Below are positions 1 through 6,447 of a stretch of DNA of 6,690 nt, in pieces; position 1 is the first letter of the stretch, and each line of letters opens with the position of its first letter. The stretch comes from Synechococcales cyanobacterium PMM_0085 (GTDB lineage Bacteria; Cyanobacteriota; Cyanobacteriia; Elainellales; Elainellaceae): positions 1 through 6,690 of the forward strand of contig CASBQJ010000446.1 in the NCBI GenBank assembly GCA_949127705.1, given 5' to 3'. Under the pieces are notes generated by a model. It searched no databases and was not told the DNA's origin. It saw nothing but the letters and a program-made list of their open reading frames with translations. The position numbers and the translations under genes were made by a program.

Positions 1-724
1 GAGTAGCGTTGACGGCTGGCGCAGGAGTAGAACCAACGGACGCTGGCGCTGTGGTGAGCAGCGCAGACGGCGATCGCCCCTGCAAGTCATTGGGTAGATC
101 TGCCGAGGCGGGCGATGGAGACACGGGCGCAGGGGCTGCGGGTGCCGTGGCGCTGGCCGTCTGATCGATCGCAGTTTGATCGGGCGCAGTTTGATCGGGC
201 GCAGCCGCCGTGGCACTGTTGGCGGCCATCTCCCCCGACCCAGACTCAAACAAAGGCCGCAATGCCCACCGAGCACTAGCGTTACTAGTCGCCGTCAGCT
301 GCTGCAACTGCACCTGCCCTGGAGCCAGCACCGCATCAGGCGACAGCTCTAAGACAATCCGCGTTAGTCCGGGCTGAAACTGACTGACCCGGATTTGCCG
401 CACCGCGCCCTGGTAGGTTTCTTGTTCTGACACCGACCCCATGTCAATGTTGGGCAGATCCATCACAATCCGTGTAGGCTGCGCCAGCAGAAAGTAGCGG
501 GGAGTAGTGCCGGGTGGAATCGTCACTTCTAATTGCTGGCTAACCGGGTCAAACCGCCACTGGGTCAGCGCTGCTGCCTGCGCCGGGGGAACCACCGCAA
601 CCGTGGCGATCGCCCCAGCCCCCAATCCCAAGGTCAGCCCCAGTGGATGGGAGGCGATCGCTACCAGCCCCAAACTCAGCCAGAACTTCCCATGAGTGGT
701 AGGTAGTCGGTGTTTATCTTGCAT
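1..724 (-). CDS. AMIN-domain exported protein, N-terminal part (gene runs off the left edge)
   Basis: The frame is open from an ATG at 724-722 to the window edge, giving 241 codons with no stop, so the C-terminus is missing. Residues 1-52 look like a long Sec signal: a basic start (K4, H5, R6, K13), a hydrophobic stretch rich in L, G and A, and a likely cut near AQA at 48-50. Residues about 53-143 match an AMIN domain, with RIVMDLPN at 85-92, VRQIRVSQFQPG at 108-119 and TRIVLELSP at 121-129. AMIN domains place envelope proteins such as N-acetylmuramoyl-L-alanine amidases and secretin PilQ in the periplasm or at peptidoglycan. From about residue 160 the chain is a low-complexity linker rich in Pro, Ala, Ser and Thr, with a DQTA repeat. 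The catalytic or partner domain would lie beyond the edge, so an amidase (AmiC-like) is possible but unproven. A GAGGG sequence lies a few bases before the ATG and supports the start. Confidence 0.8.
   Translation of the reverse strand, partial: MQDKHRLPTTHGKFWLSLGLVAIASHPLGLTLGLGAGAIATVAVVPPAQAAALTQWRFDPVSQQLEVTIPPGTTPRYFLLAQPTRIVMDLPNIDMGSVSEQETYQGAVRQIRVSQFQPGLTRIVLELSPDAVLAPGQVQLQQLTATSNASARWALRPLFESGSGEMAANSATAAAPDQTAPDQTAIDQTASATAPAAPAPVSPSPASADLPNDLQGRSPSALLTTAPASVGSTPAPAVNAT
156..204. repeat. Tandem 15-bp repeat in the AMIN-protein linker
   Basis: Two identical 15-bp units (GCAGTTTGATCGGGC) lie at 171-185 and 186-200. A degenerate third unit lies at 156-170, and the first four bases of another at 201-204. 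On the minus strand they encode a P/I-D-Q-T-A pentapeptide repeated three times. The unit length is a multiple of three, so copy-number change would keep the frame and only alter linker length. Confidence 0.8.
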
Positions 725-878
725 CTGCCCTCTGACTGAGCCAGTAGCCCAGTCCCTCCCTTAATATCTAAAGCGCTGCAGACAGCGGCACAGGAGCCAG
801 CCCATCTCGCCACCCAGCGTCAAGTCTAATCAAACTCCGCCCAAACAACAACCAGCCGCCGTTACTACGAAAGTTAAT

Positions 879-3344
879 CTAGCGCTCGACAATGCTGATC
901 ACGTCCTTAATCTTCTGAGGGTTGGTATGTAAGGTATAGCCTGTTCCAAGTGCCAAGACAACGTCCACCCGCTCTCCTTGATCGGCTTTTTTATCAGCTT
1001 TGGGCGTTAGCGTAATCATCCCTTGCCCTGTAGCTGGAGAAATGCGTACCCCCTGTTCGGGTAAAGGCTCCAAGCGATAATCCCTCGGCTGGGCTGCTTT
1101 GGGCACGTCGAGTCTGACTCGGTAAAAGACGACCACAGGCGCAGGTGGTTTCGGATTGAGAGTAATAAGAAATTTTCCCTTAGTGCCGGGACGTCCAGGA
1201 GCAGGTTCTCTGGCCAAGGCGTCGCCAACGGCTTGGAGTGTGGCCACCGGCAGCGGCGGCGGCAAGGGTTCATCGGTGATGGTGACGACGGCAGATTGCC
1301 CTACCGTACCTGCGGCTGAAATCCGATAGGCTGGGTCGGGCAACAATTCCACTACGATTGCCTCCGGGGCAGCGGCTTCATTGCCTGCGACATCAGCCCG
1401 CGCCACCACAGAGATCTGCGCCGTGGGGTTGACTTTGTTGATATTGACGGTGCCGCTTAGCGGTTCGTAGTCTAGACCCGCGATCGCATTGTTGATGCCG
1501 CTAGGAGTAATTACCCGATAGCGCACCGTAGTCACGTCTGGGCCAATGTTGCCCTCTAGCGTCACGTTGAATAGGGCAATATGTTTGGCGGCGATCGCGT
1601 CTCCGGGGCGTGGTTCTACAGCGTTTTGGCTAGCCGTAATTTGCGCCAGCGGTAAAACTGGTGGGGGGGGCGGCAATGGCTCATCGATAATTAACACTTG
1701 GGCTAATCGGCCTGCCGCATCGGGTGCCGGAATCCGATAGGTGGGGTCAGGTAACAGCTCTACGACTACCGTCTCTGGGTTGGCGGCTTCATCCCCCGGC
1801 AGATCTACCTTCACGATTACCGGAATCGTAGCAGTGCCATTATTTTTATCAACGCCCACCGTGCCACTCAGCGGCTCATAGTCAACTCCTGGCGTGGCAT
1901 TAAACACATCAGGCGGCATAATTACCCGATAGCGCACCGTGGTTACATCTAGCGGCGGATCACCCTCTAAGATGACTTGAAATAAGGCGATCGCATTACT
2001 GCCGGGATTCCCTGCCGAGTGCATGCCTGCCCGTGGCTCGATGGCATCTTGCAGCCGGATAATTTTGGCTAGCGGGGGCATAAAGTTGGTGATAAATACG
2101 GTGTCTTGGACTGGGTCACCCAACTCATAGGCGCAATTTTCAAAGGTGATCAGCCGTGCCACTACCTCTTCCTGCGGTTCATCGGCACTGTCAGGGCCTA
2201 ACGGCAAAACCGCAATCAGCAGCGAATTTGCCCCTGCCGGAATCACCACTTCTTGGGCGGCAGGGTTGAGCCTGTAATCCACCTCCCGCTTGGCCGTGCG
2301 CAGTGGCCCCACGTCTTCTAGCACATAGCGCACCGTCAATCCACCGGGCGGTGCCACCGCGCCTGCCATCAAGCTAATTTTCAACTCTCCTGCCACAGCG
2401 GGCAGCGGCGGCCTTGGTTCTTGAGCATGAGACTGAGTCGCTTCTAGGCGAACTCGGGGCAGCGGCGGCTTGAATGCTAGCGATGTTTCTATCGAAAACT
2501 TAGAACCAAACGTGTGCCGTTCTGCGAAAAAGAAAAAGAAATCGTAGGTTTCGCCAACCTTGAGTTCTAGCGGGGTCTGTGGCGGCGCAGAGTTAATGCC
2601 CACGTCTTCTTTGAGGTACAACAGCAGGTGGGTGCTGGGGTCAGTCGCTCGGTTTTTTGGATTATTTAACTGCAAATCTAATGTGCTGGCAGTGGGAGGA
2701 TGAACGCCACCTAAATCGATCACGAGTAAATTGCCCCGCCCAGGATGCCCTAAGAATACCCAGAGGTCATCATCACCTGCAAACGTAAACGCCTCATTGC
2801 CTTGGTAGGTAAAGCTAGCAGAGGTTTCGACCGTGAAATGGTAGTTATGATCCTGCTGATCTTTAGCGCGGCTAATATATTCTTCTGGGCGCGTCACATT
2901 GAACTGATCGGACACCTCAGAGTTCTGGCTCTTTTTGTCTTTGAGTCGCTGACCAACCGCCGTTAAAGTAGTCGTAAATTGGCCACTACTATTGACCCTA
3001 AACAGCTCCTGGCGGATGTTGCCAAACAAGGCATTGTCGATTGGAAAAAAGGGATCTTGACTGACTCGATAAATGCCGCCCGGTTCGGGCTTGCCATTGT
3101 CGAGAATGAGCGTTATGTCTGTTTCTATATTAATTCCATCTGTAGTGCGAAACCATTGGTTAAAGCTGGTTTCGCTATTAATTCCAGAGCTTTTCCGACG
3201 GCGATCGCGATTAAACACAGGCTTATTGTCAGCACCCAAAACATGTTTCACTAATCCTGTTTCTGCGGGGCTTCGGCGATTCTCAAAATCGGGATGGTCG
3301 GCCTTAAAATCGCGGACTTTTGCCGTTAACGTGATGGTTGCCAT
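879..3344 (-). CDS. Fibro-slime domain protein with four Calx-beta-like repeats
   Basis: This is an 821-residue protein. Residues about 5-290 match the fibro-slime (PA14-related) domain: VRDFKADHPDFE at 10-21, FNQWFRTTDG at 61-70, FFPID at 99-103, then the signature FAGDDDLWVFL at 188-198 followed by LVIDLGGVH at 207-215, and finally YDFFFFFAERH at 267-277. The domain is known from Fibrobacter succinogenes fibro-slime proteins and Dictyostelium Psi factors and is thought to act at the cell surface. Residues about 297-420, 425-556, 566-693 and 699-820 are Calx-beta-like units, seen from repeated RYRV, DYEPLSGTV and VVVELLPDP-type segments. Proline-rich linkers lie at 556-565 and 693-699. There is no signal peptide, and an in-frame TGA about 12 codons upstream rules out a longer N-terminus. 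An AAGG nine bases before the ATG may be the ribosome site. The gene lies 195 bp downstream of the GH10 xylanase on the same strand, so co-transcription is plausible. A surface or matrix adhesin is the best inference; no enzyme motif is visible. Confidence 0.87.
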   Translation of the reverse strand: MATITLTAKVRDFKADHPDFENRRSPAETGLVKHVLGADNKPVFNRDRRRKSSGINSETSFNQWFRTTDGINIETDITLILDNGKPEPGGIYRVSQDPFFPIDNALFGNIRQELFRVNSSGQFTTTLTAVGQRLKDKKSQNSEVSDQFNVTRPEEYISRAKDQQDHNYHFTVETSASFTYQGNEAFTFAGDDDLWVFLGHPGRGNLLVIDLGGVHPPTASTLDLQLNNPKNRATDPSTHLLLYLKEDVGINSAPPQTPLELKVGETYDFFFFFAERHTFGSKFSIETSLAFKPPLPRVRLEATQSHAQEPRPPLPAVAGELKISLMAGAVAPPGGLTVRYVLEDVGPLRTAKREVDYRLNPAAQEVVIPAGANSLLIAVLPLGPDSADEPQEEVVARLITFENCAYELGDPVQDTVFITNFMPPLAKIIRLQDAIEPRAGMHSAGNPGSNAIALFQVILEGDPPLDVTTVRYRVIMPPDVFNATPGVDYEPLSGTVGVDKNNGTATIPVIVKVDLPGDEAANPETVVVELLPDPTYRIPAPDAAGRLAQVLIIDEPLPPPPPVLPLAQITASQNAVEPRPGDAIAAKHIALFNVTLEGNIGPDVTTVRYRVITPSGINNAIAGLDYEPLSGTVNINKVNPTAQISVVARADVAGNEAAAPEAIVVELLPDPAYRISAAGTVGQSAVVTITDEPLPPPLPVATLQAVGDALAREPAPGRPGTKGKFLITLNPKPPAPVVVFYRVRLDVPKAAQPRDYRLEPLPEQGVRISPATGQGMITLTPKADKKADQGERVDVVLALGTGYTLHTNPQKIKDVISIVER
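1266..2072 (-). repeat. Duplicated Calx-beta unit, similar at protein and DNA level
   Basis: Residues 425-556 (nt 1677-2072) and 566-693 (nt 1266-1649) of the fibro-slime protein are close copies. Each runs from an LAxI start with an (A/V)EPR motif, through VTTVRYRVI, GxDYEPLSGTV and VVELLPDPxYRI, to an IxDEP end. DNA identity is also visible: the block ATTACCCGATAGCGCACCGT occurs in both copies, near 1511 and near 1921. The outer two Calx-beta-like units are far more diverged, so this inner pair arose by a more recent duplication. Confidence 0.85.
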
Positions 3345-3403
3345 AGGGTACGCCCTTAAGGAAATGACTGAGAATCAGGAATTAGATTAAAGTCGCCTAG
3401 CTT

Positions 3404-3448
3404 GGCTGTCTCGGTAGAGGCTGCCTCGGTAGAGGCTGTCTCATTAGG
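3404..3448. repeat. Three tandem 15-bp repeats upstream of the fibro-slime gene
   Basis: The units are GGCTGTCTCGGTAGA (3404-3418), GGCTGCCTCGGTAGA (3419-3433) and GGCTGTCTCATTAGG (3434-3448). The first two differ at one base; the third is more diverged at its end. They sit 60-104 bp before the ATG of the fibro-slime gene, inside the 195-bp gap after the xylanase stop codon. They could be a protein-binding array, part of a 5' untranslated leader, or a neutral slippage product; the sequence alone does not decide. No terminator-like hairpin with a T-run was found in this gap. Confidence 0.8.
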
Positions 3449-3539
3449 GATAGCGGGCTGTTGGCGGCTTGAACGGTAGTTCGAAAGTGTCTACACCATC
3501 CGTTAACTCTTCTCCGGACACGTGGTAAAACAAACTTTC

Positions 3540-4727
3540 TTAGATCGATAATAGCTGCCGGACAGATGTCGCATCAAACGCTGCGGCGATCGCCTCCCAT
3601 GCTGGTTTACGGCGGAGCTGCTGGTCTAGCGGCAGCGGGCGCACAGGCAACCCGTCAGGTCGAGGTTGAAAAGACGTGAGCCAAGTATGGCGATCGCTCA
3701 ATCCCCAGGTCAGCACTGCTGTCACGGCGGGTTGAGCCAACACAATATCTAAGTAACGGCGGTAGTGATCTGCAACTAGGCGATCGCGCTCTGCCACATT
3801 CGCAGGCAATTCTACATCGGCTACATCCAATTCTGTAATAAAAATTTGCAGGTCTAGATCTGCCACCTGCTGCAAAAACTGACCCAGCTTTTCAGGGCTA
3901 AACCGGGTTTCGCTGCCCCACAGATGAGCCTGCATGCCTAAGGCATGGATCGGAACGTTGCCCGACTTTAATCGTTCTAGCAAGCGTAAGACGGCGGCTC
4001 GTTTACTGGCATCTTGAACGGTGTCGTAGTCTAACCCGTAGTCGTTGTAAACCAGTAACGCTTGCGGATCTGCCTGGTGCGCCATCTCGAAGGCAAGCTG
4101 AATGTAATCTGCTCCCAGTAGCTCCAGCCAAGGCGTGTGGCGAACTCCATGCGGTCGATTCTCCTCGGGGGCGATCGCCTCATTGACGACATCCCAAGAA
4201 TGCACCTTCCCGGCATAGCGCCCCACCACTGTTGCAATGTGCTCCTGCAAAAAATGTCGGGCATTAGAGCGGGTCAGGGTTTCACGAAACCAACCCGGCA
4301 GCGCATTGTGCCACACCAGTGTGTGCCCGCGAAACAACATCTGATGCTGTTGAGCAAATGCTAAAAGGGCATCGCCTCCAGCAAAGTTGAATTGAGTCGG
4401 GGTTGGCCGCAGCGCATCCCATTTCAACTGATTTTCGGAGACTAGAATGGCGCATTCTCGGGCAAAACTATTGGCAAAATCTGGTTCGGCTGTGAGGATC
4501 TGGGGCTGGGCGGCTGCGCCATAGAGCACCCCCTTGGCAGCAGCCCGACGCTTGAGGCTAGGTTGCGACTGGAGCGGTGGCGCGGCGGCGGCAGGCGGTT
4601 GAACCGTCGGGGCTTGGGCGATCGCAGTATCAACCAAGCCAGGTTTTTTTAACTGACCACAGGCCATAAGGGAGGTGGCAGCAGTGGCAGAATACAAGGC
4701 CGAACGTAGTAACAGGCGTCGATTCAT
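3540..4727 (-). CDS. GH10 endo-1,4-beta-xylanase, probable membrane-anchored lipoprotein
   Basis: This 395-residue protein should hydrolyse internal beta-1,4 links in xylan by the retaining mechanism of family GH10. The N-terminus has RR at 3-4, a hydrophobic segment and a lipobox-like LMAC ending at C23. RRLLL also fits a loose twin-arginine motif, so a Tat-exported lipoprotein is possible. Residues about 30-60 form a Pro/Ala/Gln linker. The catalytic domain spans about 62-387, a normal GH10 length. Visible family motifs are SENQLKWD (97-104), HTLVWH (135-140), WDVVNEAI (178-185, acid/base E183), YNDYG (227-231), GMQAHL (264-269), FITELDV (296-302, nucleophile E299) and TWGLSD (340-345). All key residues are present, so it should be active. 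The start is supported by the signal sequence directly after it; no good Shine-Dalgarno is seen, with GAGG about 16 bases away. It is the first minus-strand gene after the divergent intergenic region and precedes the fibro-slime gene. Confidence 0.93.
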   Translation of the reverse strand: MNRRLLLRSALYSATAATSLMACGQLKKPGLVDTAIAQAPTVQPPAAAAPPLQSQPSLKRRAAAKGVLYGAAAQPQILTAEPDFANSFARECAILVSENQLKWDALRPTPTQFNFAGGDALLAFAQQHQMLFRGHTLVWHNALPGWFRETLTRSNARHFLQEHIATVVGRYAGKVHSWDVVNEAIAPEENRPHGVRHTPWLELLGADYIQLAFEMAHQADPQALLVYNDYGLDYDTVQDASKRAAVLRLLERLKSGNVPIHALGMQAHLWGSETRFSPEKLGQFLQQVADLDLQIFITELDVADVELPANVAERDRLVADHYRRYLDIVLAQPAVTAVLTWGLSDRHTWLTSFQPRPDGLPVRPLPLDQQLRRKPAWEAIAAAFDATSVRQLLSI

Positions 4728-4962
4728 AGGATAGTGTCTTGCGCCTCAAATCATGGTGTCTTCATCCTAAACATGGCATTCTGGACAGGTCTGATTGGTC
4801 TGATTGCTGATCAGGTCAACTATTATTACTTGGGTGTAGCTTAACAGGAACCTGATAGTTTTGTATTGATAAATTTGCATTCGTAAAGAAGTTGGGCTAA
4901 TTTGCGAAACTGGGCGATCGCATTTCGTAGACTCAAACGTATATTCACATGAGTTGAAGATC
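4728..4962. promoter_or_regulatory. Divergent intergenic region between xylanase and protease genes
   Basis: This 235-bp stretch is visibly AT-richer than its neighbours and must hold the promoters for the minus-strand xylanase and the plus-strand protease. A weak candidate for the protease is TTAACA (4841-4846), a 17-bp spacer, then TATTGA (4864-4869); the -35 is good and the -10 poor. For the xylanase no convincing -35/-10 pair was found. A 9-bp direct repeat GGTCTGATT (4788-4796, 4797-4805) followed at once by the palindrome CTGATCAG (4807-4814) is a possible operator 60-90 bp upstream of the xylanase start. One HIP1 site lies at 4914-4921. Confidence 0.45.
4788..4814. repeat. Direct repeat plus palindrome upstream of the xylanase gene
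   Basis: Two perfect adjacent copies of GGTCTGATT are followed after one base by CTGATCAG, a perfect 8-bp palindrome that repeats the CTGAT core of the direct repeats. The core CTGAT therefore appears three times in 24 bp at 9-bp and then about 16-bp spacing on one strand. This arrangement fits a transcription-factor site, but the regulator is unknown. Confidence 0.5.
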
Positions 4963-6330
4963 ATGGCTCAAATTAATACTCCATTTAACCGCTCCAACCC
5001 AGTTCCTGAAACAACAGGCCGTTACTTAGTTCTTTTAAATACCGATGAAATCTCTGAAGGTATCCAAACCATGAATGCCGCTGCGGGTGTGGGCGAAGTG
5101 GCTCATGCTGCCGACTTTAGCGACAATGCTCCCGATGCTAGCCTGCTAGCGGGCGACACCCCGCTGCTGTTTGACGAACTGGGTGTGGCTGTGGTCACGA
5201 TGGATCCAACTCAAGTGCAGTCGTTGAATGTGGCTAGTGCAGGGACTAGCTCGGTCGTTGCCATTGAGCCAGAGCGTGTGGTTTACGCCCTCAGCAATGT
5301 GAATTGGATGTCAAGTCAGGCTCAAGATGCCTCGGCTGAATCAACGCTGCTCAGTGTCTCTGCCGATTATTTACAGGGCTACCGAGATGCCGTCAATACC
5401 CTAGTCGATCGCCTGCTCGATGCCGATGGCGACGCCGATATTGAAGGCGACGGCGGCGGTAGCAACGAACCCCCCAACGGTTCGATCACCTGGGGGCTGC
5501 AAAAAACCAAAGTAGATATCTCCAGCTACAGTGGCTTGGGCATCAAGGTTGCCGTTTTGGATACGGGGTTTGACCTCGCCCATCCCGATTTTTTTGGCCG
5601 CCTGATTACTAGCCAATCCTTCATCGAAGGCGAAGAGGTGCAGGACGGTCACGGGCACGGTACCCACTGCATTGGCACCGCCTGTGGCTCCCAATCTCCC
5701 AGCAGTCTGCCGCGCTATGGGGTGGCCTACAATGCTGAAATCTACGCCGGTAAAGTGCTAAGCAACGAAGGCAGCGGCAGCGATGGCGGTATTTTGGCCG
5801 GGATTAACTGGGCGATCGCCAATGGCTGTCAGGTCATTTCTATGTCGTTGGGCGCTTACGCAGCACCGGGTCAAGCCTTCTCTACGATTTATGAACAGGT
5901 GGGGCGGCGATCGCTGCGGCGGGGCAGTTTGATCGTGGCGGCGGCTGGAAACGATAGCCGCCGACAGTTTGGCCAAGTAGAACCCGTCAGCCATCCGGCC
6001 AACTGCCCATCAATTATGGCAGTCGCTGCCCTCAGCCCAAACCTCAAGGTGGCGTACTTCTCCAACGGTGGCATCAACCGCAAAGGCGGCCAAATAGACA
6101 TCGCCGCTCCGGGTGTCGATGTCTATTCAAGTTGGCCGATGCCCACCCGCTACAACACCATCAGCGGCACCAGCATGGCCACTCCCCATGTCGCGGGTTT
6201 AGCCGCCCTACAGGCTGAAGCCACTGGCGCAACAGGTCGAGACCTCTGGGCGCAGCTCACCCAAAATGCCTGGCGGCTGTCGCTATCTACTCGAGACGTC
6301 GGAAGCGGGTTAGCCCAAGCGGTAGACTAG
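4963..6330 (+). CDS. Subtilisin-family (S8) serine protease with propeptide-like N-terminal region
   Basis: This is a 455-residue endopeptidase counted from the ATG at 4963. A TTG at 4954 in the same frame would add three residues; ATG is preferred, with a weak GAAG just upstream. The catalytic set is complete: D200 in VLDTG, H232 in HGHGTH, oxyanion N330 in AAAGND and S404 in GTSMATPHVAGLAAL. Residues about 19-110 look like an I9-type propeptide: GRYLVLLN at the start, ELGVAVVT in the middle and AIEPERVVYAL at the end. Next comes a variable segment with an acidic stretch (about 153-163, D-A-D-G-D-A-D), then the catalytic domain from about residue 180 to the end. A cysteine directly after HGTH recalls proteinase K. 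There is no signal peptide, membrane segment or C-terminal accessory domain. The likely inhibitor gene follows 117 bp downstream. Substrate and location are unknown; activity inside the cell or non-Sec export are both possible. Confidence 0.92.
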   Translation: MAQINTPFNRSNPVPETTGRYLVLLNTDEISEGIQTMNAAAGVGEVAHAADFSDNAPDASLLAGDTPLLFDELGVAVVTMDPTQVQSLNVASAGTSSVVAIEPERVVYALSNVNWMSSQAQDASAESTLLSVSADYLQGYRDAVNTLVDRLLDADGDADIEGDGGGSNEPPNGSITWGLQKTKVDISSYSGLGIKVAVLDTGFDLAHPDFFGRLITSQSFIEGEEVQDGHGHGTHCIGTACGSQSPSSLPRYGVAYNAEIYAGKVLSNEGSGSDGGILAGINWAIANGCQVISMSLGAYAAPGQAFSTIYEQVGRRSLRRGSLIVAAAGNDSRRQFGQVEPVSHPANCPSIMAVAALSPNLKVAYFSNGGINRKGGQIDIAAPGVDVYSSWPMPTRYNTISGTSMATPHVAGLAALQAEATGATGRDLWAQLTQNAWRLSLSTRDVGSGLAQAVD

Positions 6331-6383
6331 ACAAGAACAGTGTTCCTTTCCTGTATACCGTAAAGGGTCATAAGGGATTGTCA

Positions 6384-6417
6384 GGGGGCGCTTCACGCAG
6401 TGCCCTAAAGCGCCCCT
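6384..6417. repeat. Strong palindromic hairpin between protease and inhibitor genes
   Basis: The arms GGGGCGCTT (6385-6393) and AAGCGCCCC (6408-6416) are perfect 9-bp complements around a 14-base loop; a G-U pair (6384/6417) could extend the stem. The loop contains CAC-GCA-GTG, and GGGC (6386-6389) could instead pair with GCCC (6402-6405), so alternative folds exist. No T-run follows, so it is not a standard intrinsic terminator. The GGGGCGC...GCGCCCC pattern resembles dispersed intergenic palindromes common in cyanobacterial genomes (recalled, not searched). It could also be an RNA-processing or stability element for an mRNA covering both genes. Confidence 0.65.
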
Positions 6418-6431
6418 ACCGCAGCATTCCT

Positions 6432-6440
6432 AAAGGAGGT
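6432..6440 (+). promoter_or_regulatory. Near-perfect Shine-Dalgarno of the small inhibitor gene
   Basis: AAAGGAGGT is complementary to the 16S rRNA 3' end. It stands 7 bases before the ATG at 6448 but only one base before the GTG at 6442, so it selects the ATG as start. The other genes here have weak sites, so this small gene is probably translated much more efficiently than its neighbours. Confidence 0.85.
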
Positions 6441-6447
6441 CGTGAAG

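Noticed and set aside
507..695. Plus-strand 62-codon open frame near the left end
   Set aside because: It is antisense to the signal peptide and AMIN domain of the minus-strand gene, whose motifs are convincing.
725..878. Promoter or terminator between the fibro-slime and AMIN genes
   Set aside because: TTGACG-like and TAGATA-like hexamers exist but with wrong spacing, and no hairpin with a T-run was found.
2979..3390. Plus-strand open frames opposite the start of the fibro-slime gene
   Set aside because: They lie antisense to well-recognised fibro-slime motifs, lack ribosome sites and have no known domains.
4841..4869. Confident sigma-70 promoter for the protease
   Set aside because: TTAACA-17-TATTGA has a good -35 but only three of six matches at -10, so it is mentioned only as a weak candidate in the intergenic entry.
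4767..4964. Minus-strand 65-codon open frame with a CPEC motif in the divergent intergenic region
   Set aside because: It has no ribosome site, no recognisable domain, and a composition typical of AT-rich non-coding DNA. The CxxC is a single pair, and its NQT repeats only reflect the GGTCTGATT DNA repeats.
5401..5694. Minus-strand 97-codon open frame inside the protease gene
   Set aside because: It is a reverse-strand shadow of a clear S8 coding frame that carries all catalytic motifs; the Ala/Gly/Val-rich product has no family features.
6384..6447. Intrinsic terminator after the protease gene
   Set aside because: The stem is strong but is followed by TACCGCAGC rather than a T-run, so a standard terminator is not supported.
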